Source: Clostridium_AF sediminicola (lineage in GTDB: Bacteria > Bacillota > Clostridia > Clostridiales > Clostridiaceae). From it: a stretch of DNA of 64,000 nt. Of this stretch, positions 44,115 to 51,900 are shown piece after piece. Under the pieces are notes generated by a model. That model was not told where the DNA came from, did not search any database, and saw only the letters and a list, made by a program, of their open reading frames with translations. Each line of letters begins with the position of its first letter. Positions within the stretch are counted from its first letter, which is position 1. The stretch spans positions 186,001 through 250,000 of the forward strand of contig NZ_BAABMF010000004.1 in NCBI RefSeq assembly GCF_050402865.1. Direction: 5' to 3'. Made by a program: the position numbers and the translations under genes.

Positions 44115-46097
44115 ATGAAACTTATAAAAAAAGATAATTCCTTTTCAATTTACAGTAATGGCGTGGCAGTCATCGAGCATAAGGAAAGTTGTCCATTTAT
44201 TTATGTAGGAATAGGGAAAGAATCAATTAAACAACATTTAGGTGATTTTAAAATTAAAGACAAAACCATTGAAAAAATTCCCCTAAAGAACGTTGATTTC
44301 AATGGTGATTGTGCAACCTTCAGTAACTGCGACTATAAAGTAACATTGCAAATGAAGCTACAAGGAAATAGTTTTGTCATTGATAATATTGAAATGGATG
44401 ATAGAATCAACCGAATGTTCTTTGTATTGAAATCAAGAAAAGAAGAAAGATTTTTCGGTTGTGGTGAACAGTTTTCATATTTGAATCTTAAGGGTCGCAA
44501 TTTCCCAATTTGGACCTCTGAACCGGGAGTGGGTCGTGACCACACCTCTTTAATTACCTTCCAGGCAGATCAAATGGGAATTGGTGGTGGGGACTATTAT
44601 ACAACGAATTTTCCACAGCCGACATTTATATCAAGCGATAAGTATATCTTTCATATGGATACATCTTATTATAGTGATTTTGATTTTTCCGAGGATGAAA
44701 CTACACAAATTTGTGTGTGGGGAAAACCCAATTCTATATTTATTAAATCCGGTACATCTTTTATTGATATTATGGACATTGTTACTGAGAGCTTTGGTAC
44801 CCAGCCTATGTTGCCTGATTGGCTACTGGACGGCGTAACTTTGGGTATGCAAGGGGGAACCGATGTAGTCTATGAAAAGGTGAAACAGGCAAAACAATAC
44901 GGCATTAATGTTAACGGCGTATGGTGTCAGGATTGGGTTGGCAAGAAAATTACATCCTTTGGAAAAAGGTTGTTTTGGAAATGGGAAAAGAGTGACGAAG
45001 CCTATCCTGAGTTTGAAAAACTGATTGGGGAATTGGCAAAGGACAATATTCGATTTTTGGCATATATCAACCCATACCTGTTGGAAGGAACGGATTTGTT
45101 TGATTATGCCCTAGAGCATGAATATTTCATTAAGAATTCCAAGGGTGAAGCTTATATTTGCGATTTCGGAGAATTTTTCTGCGGAACGATAGATTTCACC
45201 AATCCCGAAGCAATGGAATGGTATAAGAAAATTATCACAAAGAATATGATTGATTTGGGTATCAGTGGCTGGATGGCTGACTTTGGTGAGTATATTCCTG
45301 TAGATGCGTTGTTTTACAATGGCAAAAGGGGATTTGAAATGCACAATCAATATCCTGCCCTTTGGGCAAAATGCAATTACCAGGCGGTTAAAGAAAGTGG
45401 AAAATTAGGTGAGATAGTCTACTTTATGCGTTCCGGCGGTGTAGGAAATGCAAAATACTGCACATTGATGTGGGCCGGTGACCAAAGCGTTGATTTCACT
45501 ATTCATGATGGTTTGGCGTCAACGATACCTGCAGCTATATCATTGGGGCTTCTTGGTAACGGACTGACACACTTTGATATCGGGGGATATACTTCACTGT
45601 TTGACAATGTACGTACAGAAGAATTAATGCTCAGATATCTTGAGTATTCCGTGTTTACACCTTATATGAGAACCCATGAGTGCAACAGACCGAGTGAGAA
45701 TTTTCAATATGATGACAGTGATCACTGCCTGAAACAATTCGCGGCCTTTTCACAATTAAGAAAAGAATTGAAGCCATATATTAGACATGTGGTTGAAGAA
45801 AATGCAACAAAGGGTATCGGAGCTATACGCCCTTTATTCATGCATTATGATGCGGAAGCATGCTTGGATATAGCATATGAATATCTGCTTGGTAGAGATT
45901 TGCTGGTTGCACCGGTATATAAAGAAAATGTTACGGAGTGGGAAGTGTATTTGCCTGAAGATGAGTGGATTCACTTATTTAGCAAAGAAAGTTACAGTGG
46001 CGGAATGGTAACGGTTCCGGCTCAACTTGGGAATATACCCGTATTTTATAGAAAAGATTCACCCTTTAAAGCGTTGTTTGACTCAATAACGATTTAA
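44115..46097 (+). CDS. yihQ: GH31 alpha-sulfoquinovosidase
   Basis: A 660-residue intracellular glycoside hydrolase that releases sulfoquinovose (6-deoxy-6-sulfoglucose) from sulfoquinovosyl glycerol or sulfolipid glycosides. Compared from memory with E. coli YihQ (678 residues), it aligns colinearly with a constant offset of 16: nucleophile Asp389 (YihQ 405) in GWMADFGEY, acid/base Asp456 (472) in WAGDQ, and the sulfonate-recognition set Gln272 (288), Arg285 (301), Trp288 (304) and Tyr492 (508), in CQDW, GKRLFW and GGYTSLF. Keeping all four sulfonate residues separates it from ordinary alpha-glucosidases. No signal peptide, so cleavage follows uptake by TctABC. Start ATG follows AGCGAGGTG. 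Confidence 0.95.
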   Translation: MKLIKKDNSFSIYSNGVAVIEHKESCPFIYVGIGKESIKQHLGDFKIKDKTIEKIPLKNVDFNGDCATFSNCDYKVTLQMKLQGNSFVIDNIEMDDRINRMFFVLKSRKEERFFGCGEQFSYLNLKGRNFPIWTSEPGVGRDHTSLITFQADQMGIGGGDYYTTNFPQPTFISSDKYIFHMDTSYYSDFDFSEDETTQICVWGKPNSIFIKSGTSFIDIMDIVTESFGTQPMLPDWLLDGVTLGMQGGTDVVYEKVKQAKQYGINVNGVWCQDWVGKKITSFGKRLFWKWEKSDEAYPEFEKLIGELAKDNIRFLAYINPYLLEGTDLFDYALEHEYFIKNSKGEAYICDFGEFFCGTIDFTNPEAMEWYKKIITKNMIDLGISGWMADFGEYIPVDALFYNGKRGFEMHNQYPALWAKCNYQAVKESGKLGEIVYFMRSGGVGNAKYCTLMWAGDQSVDFTIHDGLASTIPAAISLGLLGNGLTHFDIGGYTSLFDNVRTEELMLRYLEYSVFTPYMRTHECNRPSENFQYDDSDHCLKQFAAFSQLRKELKPYIRHVVEENATKGIGAIRPLFMHYDAEACLDIAYEYLLGRDLLVAPVYKENVTEWEVYLPEDEWIHLFSKESYSGGMVTVPAQLGNIPVFYRKDSPFKALFDSITI

Positions 46098-46265
46098 GTG
46101 TCAAAATTTTAGCGTTTATTTTAAATAATTAAAATGTTCTAGTAAAGCAAAAATATGCTTTACTAGGATTGGATTATTTCCTAAGAATACTACAATATTA
46201 TTAATTAAAAAATTTATTGCATTAAACCTAGATTAATAAAAAAGTGGAAATTATAACAAAAATTG

Positions 46266-46294
46266 TTGACTGGTTATATCGCAAACGATATAAT
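46266..46294 (+). promoter_or_regulatory. Promoter with embedded operator, upstream of the transketolase operon
   Basis: TTGACT (46266-46271) and TATAAT (46289-46294) are 17 bases apart. TATCGCAAACGATA fills 46277-46290 and overlaps the -10 box. It is identical to site 1 at 40272. Binding here would block RNA polymerase directly. Confidence 0.82.
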
Positions 46295-46340
46295 TGGTAT
46301 TGTAAATGAAACCTTTAAAGAAATAGATTGATCAACATTA

Positions 46341-46512
46341 ATATCAATTACAGAACGAAACTTTACTGGTTCTATGATTTTATTTGAAGGTAGCATGAAG
46401 ATGTTTATTAAAAGACCAATAAGTATTGCAATTTTAGTAATTACAATAATATTCATATTAATATTTATGAAAATGTTACTAACAAGCCAAAAGAAGGTCT
46501 TGGAAAAGATAT
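46341..46512 (+). pseudogene. Degraded C-terminus of a second tctA
   Basis: The frame encodes ITERNFTGSMILFEG, SMKMFIKRPISIAILVITI and a further hydrophobic stretch, aligning with the C-terminus of TctA at 43905-44020 (NFVNSMIIYNGDIMIFFKRP). The remaining ~450 residues are absent. It lies between an operator-controlled promoter and the transketolase genes, so it is transcribed as leader. Confidence 0.75.
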
Positions 46513-46575
46513 ATATTATAAATGTTAGAAGATATTCATATGTTAATTGTACTTTGGGCTTAAGATACCCTAAAA

Positions 46576-46589
46576 TATCGTTTTCGATA
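46576..46589. promoter_or_regulatory. Putative operator TATCG-N4-CGATA before the transketolase genes
   Basis: TATCGTTTTCGATA, with perfect five-base arms, overlapping a TATAAT (46588-46593). No good -35 box is visible 17 bases upstream. It may be a second operator for the promoter at 46266 or part of a weak promoter. The 555-base interval 46098-46652 otherwise holds only the tctA relic and AT-rich sequence. Confidence 0.65.
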
Positions 46590-46652
46590 TAATGTTAATT
46601 AATCAGTATGCAAAAGTTTATAAAAATTCATCTTAAAGAAGGAATGAATAAT

Positions 46653-47480
46653 ATGAAAAAAAATATTGAAATGATTTACGAAAAAGCAAATGAAATACGT
46701 GAATTGACTATTAAGTCAATAGGAAATCTAGGAGTGGGGCATATTGGTGGTTCCTTATCTATATGTGAAGTATTAGCTGCCCTATATTTTGATGTGATGA
46801 ATGTTGATCCTAAGAATTCCAAAATGGAAGATAGAGATCGCTTCGTATTATCAAAAGGCCATGCTGGACCAGCACTTTATTCTACATTAGCATTAAAAGG
46901 ATTTCTAGATATTAAAGATTTAGACACTCTAAATACTCCAAACACAAATCTTCCAAGTCATTGTGACATGAGATTAACTAATGGAATTGATATGTCTACA
47001 GGATCTCTTGGACAAGGGTTTTCAGCTGCAATTGGTATGGCGGTTGCAGCAAAGATGGACAGTAAAGACTTATATATTTATACAATAATAGGTGATGGAG
47101 AGTCACAAGAAGGACAAATTTGGGAAGCAGCAATGCTAGGTGGAAGTAGAAAATTAGATAATGTGATTGCATTTACAGATTATAATAAAATGCAAATTGA
47201 TGGATATGTAGAAGAAGTAAATGGATTAGAACCATTAAATTTAAAGTGGGAAGCTTTTGGTTGGCATGTTCAAAGTGTTGATGGACATGACATTAATGCA
47301 ATTTTACATGCTATTGATATTGCGAAGAAAATAAAAGGCAAACCTTCCATGATTTTATTAGACACAGTTAAGGGTAAGGGCGGATATTTTTGTGAAAACA
47401 TGATAGCTTCGCATAATATGGCAGTTTCAGAAGAAATGTGTGAAAAGGCATTAGAGTTGCTGAAAAAGGGGGAAGCATAA
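46653..47480 (+). CDS. Transketolase, N-terminal (thiamine diphosphate-binding) subunit
   Basis: A 275-residue N-terminal half of a split transketolase. GVGHIGGSLSICEVLAALYF, SKGHAGPALYSTLA and the thiamine diphosphate/metal motif IGDGESQEGQIWEAA with the Asn in TDYNKMQIDG are present. ATG 46653 follows GAAGGA; the earlier start at 46608 lacks a ribosome site. With the next gene it forms the enzyme that moves a two-carbon ketol unit. In a sulfosugar cluster the likely donors are sulfofructose and then sulfoerythrulose, with glyceraldehyde 3-phosphate as acceptor, as in the described sulfo-transketolase route of Clostridium. Confidence 0.9.
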   Translation: MKKNIEMIYEKANEIRELTIKSIGNLGVGHIGGSLSICEVLAALYFDVMNVDPKNSKMEDRDRFVLSKGHAGPALYSTLALKGFLDIKDLDTLNTPNTNLPSHCDMRLTNGIDMSTGSLGQGFSAAIGMAVAAKMDSKDLYIYTIIGDGESQEGQIWEAAMLGGSRKLDNVIAFTDYNKMQIDGYVEEVNGLEPLNLKWEAFGWHVQSVDGHDINAILHAIDIAKKIKGKPSMILLDTVKGKGGYFCENMIASHNMAVSEEMCEKALELLKKGEA

Positions 47481-47481
47481 C

Positions 47482-48441
47482 ATGGTATTAGAGGAAAAAT
47501 GGTTGAGAGAAACCTATGTTGATTTATTAATAGAATATGCAAAAAAAGATGAAAGGATTGCTATTGTAGAAGCTGATTTAATGAAAGCAGCTGGGACAGG
47601 ACGTTTTCAAGAAGCTTTCCCAAACAGAACTGTCAATGTAGGTGTTGCGGAAGCTAATATGATTGGTGTGGCTTCTGGTATGTCTGCAATGGGTAAAATC
47701 CCATTTACTCATACATTTACTCCTTTTTCAACAAGGCGTGTATGTGATCAGGTAACATTATCCGTTGCTTATGCTGGACTTAATGTAAAAATTATGGGTA
47801 GTGATCCTGGTGTTACTGCGGAATTAAATGGTGGTACTCATATGAGTATGGAAGATGTTGCTATAATGAGAAATATTCCCGGTATGGTTATATTTGAACC
47901 TACAGATAGTGCTCAATTAAGAAAAGCATTTCCACAAATTTTGGAGCACTATGGACCAGTTTATATTCGTTTATTACGTAGAAATGCAGTTCAGATCTTT
48001 GATGATAATTGTGAGTTCCAATTAGGAAAAGGAATTGTATTAAGAGAAGGTAAAGATGTGACAATTGTAGCAAGTGGTATTATGACTGCAGAAGCAATTG
48101 AAGCAGGAGAAATGTTAAAAGAAAGAGGCATTGATGCAGAGATAATCAATATCCATACAGTTAAACCTTTAGATACAGAACTTTTACTAGATAGTGTTAA
48201 GAAAACAAATGCAGTTGTTACAGCAGAAAATGGTTCAGTTATTAATGGGCTTGGTGGAGCAGTAGCAGAATTTCTTGGTGAAAACTATCCTACTATTATG
48301 CAAAGAGTAGGTGTGAAAGATCATTTTGGTGAAGTTGGCTTTACAGAATTCTTAAAAGAAAAATATCAGTTAAAGGCAAGTAACATTGTTGAAGCAGCAA
48401 AAAAAGCAATTGAAATGAAGAAGGTAAGGTGGAATGAGTAA
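47482..48441 (+). CDS. Transketolase, C-terminal subunit
   Basis: A 319-residue protein with the pyrimidine-binding domain (IVEADLMKAAGTGRF, NVGVAEANMIGVASGMSAMG with the catalytic Glu) and the C-terminal transketolase domain (VASGIMTAEAIEAGEML). It begins one base after the N-terminal subunit stop and its own TAA overlaps the next ATG (TAATG), so all three are translationally coupled. Substrate choice cannot be read directly; context points to 6-sulfo-ketoses. Confidence 0.92.
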   Translation: MVLEEKWLRETYVDLLIEYAKKDERIAIVEADLMKAAGTGRFQEAFPNRTVNVGVAEANMIGVASGMSAMGKIPFTHTFTPFSTRRVCDQVTLSVAYAGLNVKIMGSDPGVTAELNGGTHMSMEDVAIMRNIPGMVIFEPTDSAQLRKAFPQILEHYGPVYIRLLRRNAVQIFDDNCEFQLGKGIVLREGKDVTIVASGIMTAEAIEAGEMLKERGIDAEIINIHTVKPLDTELLLDSVKKTNAVVTAENGSVINGLGGAVAEFLGENYPTIMQRVGVKDHFGEVGFTEFLKEKYQLKASNIVEAAKKAIEMKKVRWNE

Positions 48442-49538
48442 TGATTAGTGAAAAAAAATTAAAGGATTTCCGCCAGAAAATAAAATCATTAAGAAAAATA
48501 ATTGGTGATAAACAGGCTAAAGGATTAATAATTAATAACCAAAATCATTTTAGTTGGTTAACTGGTGGAAGAGGCTTTATTGGATTGGCTAGCACAGCTG
48601 CCTGTGGAAGTTTAATCATTACATTAGATAAGGTTTATCTGGTAGCTGATAATATTGAAGTAAATAGATTGTATAGAGAACAATGTGGTGAAAATCCCGA
48701 CATAATTCTTAAAGAATATCCTTGGCAAAGCCCAAGGGAAAAAGTTGAAATTATCAATGAAATATGTGGTAAAGAAGATATATTAGATGAAGGTTCAGTT
48801 AGTTCAGAGTTGTTTCAATTAAGAACTGTTTTAAGTGATTACGACATAGAAAGATATCGTGATATATGTAAGACAACAGCAGTTATTTTAGAAGGAATTT
48901 GTTATAACTTAAAACAGGGAATCACAGAATATGAACTTGCAGGTGAAATTTCTAAAAAAATGTGGAGTAGTGATTTAGAACCTATTACAATATTGGTTGC
49001 ATTTGATGATAGAGCTTTAAGTTATCGTCATCCAGTTCCTGCAGGAAATGAATTAGAAAATTATGCACTTATTGCTGTTTGTACAAGAAGAGATGGATTA
49101 ATAGCTTCTGCAACTAGAATGGTTGCATTAAAGCATCCAGGAGACGAGATGCTAAGACGCCAAAGGGCAGCTGCTTATGTAGATGCAACTTTCCTAGCAA
49201 ATACAACACCTGGTAGAAATATTGGAGAAATATTTGAAAAGGCAATGAATGCTTATAAAGAAGAAAGTTTTGAAGGTGAATGGAAGTTACATCATCAAGG
49301 AGGCATAACGGGGTATGTACCAAGAGAGTTAAAAGGTATGAGTGATGTTGACCATACTGTAAGAGCCAATGAGGCATATGGTTGGAATCCGACGGTTCAA
49401 GGTACTAAAGTAGAAAATACTATTTTAATCACTGAATCTGGATATGAAAACTTAACTTATACAGGAAATTATAAGTATATACCTATTGAAATTGATGGAA
49501 AAACATACTTAGAAGAAGATGTTTTAATATTAAGATAG
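48441..49538 (+). CDS. M24-fold (creatinase/aminopeptidase P-like) protein lacking most metal ligands
   Basis: A 365-residue protein with the creatinase N-terminal domain (about 1-140) and pita-bread C-terminal domain. Of the five M24 metal ligands only His in LHHQGGITGY and the last Glu in TKVENTILIT are clear. The two Asp are replaced (CTRRDGLIASATRM where D-x-G and S-D-x-T-R are expected) and the first Glu is missing (WNPTVQGT). It is therefore probably not a dinuclear-metal peptidase. It overlaps the transketolase stop codon, so it belongs to the pathway operon, but its role is unknown. Confidence 0.75.
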   Translation: MISEKKLKDFRQKIKSLRKIIGDKQAKGLIINNQNHFSWLTGGRGFIGLASTAACGSLIITLDKVYLVADNIEVNRLYREQCGENPDIILKEYPWQSPREKVEIINEICGKEDILDEGSVSSELFQLRTVLSDYDIERYRDICKTTAVILEGICYNLKQGITEYELAGEISKKMWSSDLEPITILVAFDDRALSYRHPVPAGNELENYALIAVCTRRDGLIASATRMVALKHPGDEMLRRQRAAAYVDATFLANTTPGRNIGEIFEKAMNAYKEESFEGEWKLHHQGGITGYVPRELKGMSDVDHTVRANEAYGWNPTVQGTKVENTILITESGYENLTYTGNYKYIPIEIDGKTYLEEDVLILR

Positions 49539-49595
49539 AGTGTACCTTATTGAAAAGCTTAAATATGAAATTTATAAAAGAAGGAGATAAAAATC

Positions 49596-50273
49596 ATGAA
49601 ATATTTTTTAGATAGTGCCAAATTAGAGGAAATCAAATATGCATATGAGAATTATTGTATCGATGGGGTAACTACAAACCCAAAACATATAAAAATGAGT
49701 GGAAAACCATTCATGCAAGTTGTTAAAGAAGTGGCAGAATGGATAAGAGAAGAGGGCATAGAAGGAATAGATAAATTTCCTGTTTCATTTGAAATTAATC
49801 CTCATTTAGATAAATGGAAAGATATTGTTGAAGCAGCAAAAGAAGTATCTTCTTATTCACCTAACTATGTTATTAAAATTCCATGTTGTGAACAAGGGCT
49901 TATTGCTGCTAAAAAGTTAGAACAAATGGGAATTCGTACAAATGTTACTTTGGTTTTCTCTGCATCACAATCTATTCCTGTTGCAAAACTTGGTGCAAAA
50001 TTCGTATCTCCATTTGTTGGCTGGAAAGAAAACAGTGGTGATACAGCAGATTATATTGCTGACATTGTAGATATTTATAGAAATTTTGATTATAAAACTG
50101 AAATTATAGTAGCAGCAGTAAGAAATGGCAAACAAATTGCTGAATTTGCTGCTCTTGGTGCAGATATAGTTACATGTGGGATAGGTGTTTATCAAGCAAG
50201 CTTTGAGCATCCATTCACTAATTATGGATTAGGCGTATTTAGAGATGCTTGGGATGGCACAGTTAAAGAATAA
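49596..50273 (+). CDS. Short transaldolase (TalC/FSA-like), candidate sulfofructose transaldolase
   Basis: A 225-residue transaldolase-family TIM barrel. It begins MKYFLDSAKLEEIKYAY, has DGVTTNPKHIK, the Schiff-base Lys94 in NYVIKIP, NVTLVFSASQS and a late GADIVTCG. Short transaldolases of this kind catalyse the sulfofructose to sulfolactaldehyde step in the sulfo-transaldolase pathway of bacilli and relatives, so that activity is a fair candidate. A fructose-6-phosphate aldolase-type activity is the alternative. Start ATG follows AAGGAGA, 58 bases after the M24-like gene. Confidence 0.82.
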   Translation: MKYFLDSAKLEEIKYAYENYCIDGVTTNPKHIKMSGKPFMQVVKEVAEWIREEGIEGIDKFPVSFEINPHLDKWKDIVEAAKEVSSYSPNYVIKIPCCEQGLIAAKKLEQMGIRTNVTLVFSASQSIPVAKLGAKFVSPFVGWKENSGDTADYIADIVDIYRNFDYKTEIIVAAVRNGKQIAEFAALGADIVTCGIGVYQASFEHPFTNYGLGVFRDAWDGTVKE

Positions 50274-50336
50274 TCATAAATTAATTATAGAAAATTATAC
50301 ATTTTAGGTAATATTATAAAATTGGAGGTAAGTAGT

Positions 50337-51401
50337 ATGAGTGAATTCAAAGGAAAATTACATGAATCAGCAGTTAAATTCCCTGAAACAGATATTTGGA
50401 TGGATTCTTGTGGTGAAGAAGAATTAAATTATGGTTTAGAAAGAGGAATTGTAGGTGCAACAAGCAATCCTATTATTGTTGGGAACGTAATTAAAAGTGA
50501 ACTTTCAATATGGGAAGATCGTATTAAAGCATTAATTGAAGAAATGCCAGAGGCATCAGAAGATGAGATTACTTGGGCTTTAATTCATGAGATGGGAGAA
50601 CTAAGAGCTAAAAAATTATTACCTATTTTTGAAAAATATAAAGGGAAAAAAGGTAGATTGTCTATTCAAACAAATGCAATATATTATAGAAGTGCTGATA
50701 GAATGGTTGAACAAGCATTAATGCTTAATAGTTTAGGGGAAAATATGCAAGTTAAAATACCTGCATCAGCAGCTGGTATTAAAGCAATGGAAGAAGCTAC
50801 ATATAAAGGGGTAAGCATAAATGCAACTGTTTCATTCACAGTAGCTCAAGCAGTGGCAGTAGCAGAGGCGGTAGAAAGAGGAATGGCTAGAAGAGAAGCT
50901 GAAGGACTTTCTACAGAAAAAATGGCACCTGTTTGCACAATAATGATTGGTAGAACAGATGACAGTCTAAAGAGATATGTAAACAAAACAGGTATGATTG
51001 TTGATCCTGAATGTCTTGAGTGGGCAGGAATTGCAGTTATAAAAGAGGCATATCGTATTTATAAAGAAAGAGGATATAGAACTAGATTATTATCCGCTGC
51101 AAATCGTAATCATTACCATTGGTCAACACTTATTGGTGGAGATTTAGCACAAACTATCAACTATGGATGGCATAAAAAGCTTAATGGTTGTGATATTGAA
51201 GTTTTAAATAGAATAGATGAATGTGTAGATGAAAAATATATGGAACAACTAAGGAAAATACCAGAGTTTTATAAAGCATTTGATGAAAAGGGTATGGAAA
51301 GTAAAGATTTTGAAAAATATGATGGCTTTAGAGATACACTTTCAACCTTTATTTCTGGGTATTGTGATTTATGTAAGTTAATTAGAAGTTATATGATTTA
51401 A
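50337..51401 (+). CDS. Long transaldolase-family protein
   Basis: A 354-residue transaldolase-fold protein unlike the short one next to it. GATSNPIIVGNVI, QTNAIYYRSADRM, the Schiff-base Lys140 in MQVKIPASAAGIKAM, and INATVSFTVAQAVAVAEAVE are visible. A distinctive C-terminal extension follows (LLSAANRNHYHWSTLIGGDL). ATG 50337 follows TTGGAGG. It probably recycles carbon skeletons produced by the transketolase or acts on a sulfosugar intermediate. Having both transaldolase types beside a transketolase is unusual. Confidence 0.82.
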   Translation: MSEFKGKLHESAVKFPETDIWMDSCGEEELNYGLERGIVGATSNPIIVGNVIKSELSIWEDRIKALIEEMPEASEDEITWALIHEMGELRAKKLLPIFEKYKGKKGRLSIQTNAIYYRSADRMVEQALMLNSLGENMQVKIPASAAGIKAMEEATYKGVSINATVSFTVAQAVAVAEAVERGMARREAEGLSTEKMAPVCTIMIGRTDDSLKRYVNKTGMIVDPECLEWAGIAVIKEAYRIYKERGYRTRLLSAANRNHYHWSTLIGGDLAQTINYGWHKKLNGCDIEVLNRIDECVDEKYMEQLRKIPEFYKAFDEKGMESKDFEKYDGFRDTLSTFISGYCDLCKLIRSYMI

Positions 51402-51417
51402 TTATGGAGGGATTCAC

Positions 51418-51888
51418 ATGAAAATAATTATTGGTTCAGACAAATCAGGTTTTACTTTAAAAGAGGCTGTAAAAGCTCATTTATTAGAATTAGGCCATGA
51501 AGTTACAGATGCAGGTACTCAAGACATTGAAAGTCCTAAACCTTTCTATGATGTAGCACCTGTAATAGCAACTGCTATTCAAAACAAAGAATTTGAAAGA
51601 GGTATTTTAGTTTGTGGTACTGGAGCTGGAATGGCTATAGTTGCAAACAAATATCAAGGTGTTTATGCAGTTGCTGTTGAAAGTGTTTATTCTGCAAAAA
51701 AATGTAGAGCTATAAATAATGCTAATATAATGACTATGGGCGGATGGATTGTTGCACCAGAGCTTGGTATAGAAATGGTAGATGCTTTTGTAAATACTGA
51801 ATTTACACAAGATTTAGAACCTTGGAGACAAGACTTTCTAAAAAATGCTTACAATAAAGTTAGCGAATTGGAAAAAGAAAAAAATTAA
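51418..51888 (+). CDS. RpiB/LacA/LacB-family sugar isomerase with altered active site
   Basis: A 156-residue RpiB-fold protein. The catalytic Cys66 in LVCGTGAGM is kept and numbering matches E. coli RpiB. Two usual histidines are replaced: position 9 reads Lys (SDKSG instead of SDHAG) and position 99 reads Ile (RAINNAN instead of R-x-HNNAN). These residues handle ring opening and phosphate in ribose-5-phosphate isomerases, so the natural substrate is probably not ribose 5-phosphate. In the described sulfo-transketolase route an isomerase of this kind converts 4-sulfoerythrose to 4-sulfoerythrulose, which fits the neighbours. ATG follows TGGAGGG. Confidence 0.85.
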   Translation: MKIIIGSDKSGFTLKEAVKAHLLELGHEVTDAGTQDIESPKPFYDVAPVIATAIQNKEFERGILVCGTGAGMAIVANKYQGVYAVAVESVYSAKKCRAINNANIMTMGGWIVAPELGIEMVDAFVNTEFTQDLEPWRQDFLKNAYNKVSELEKEKN

Positions 51889-51900
51889 GAGGTGGTAAAG

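Noticed and set aside
46374..46592. 72-codon frame as a small membrane protein
   Set aside because: It aligns to the last residues of TctA and is better explained as a decayed copy.
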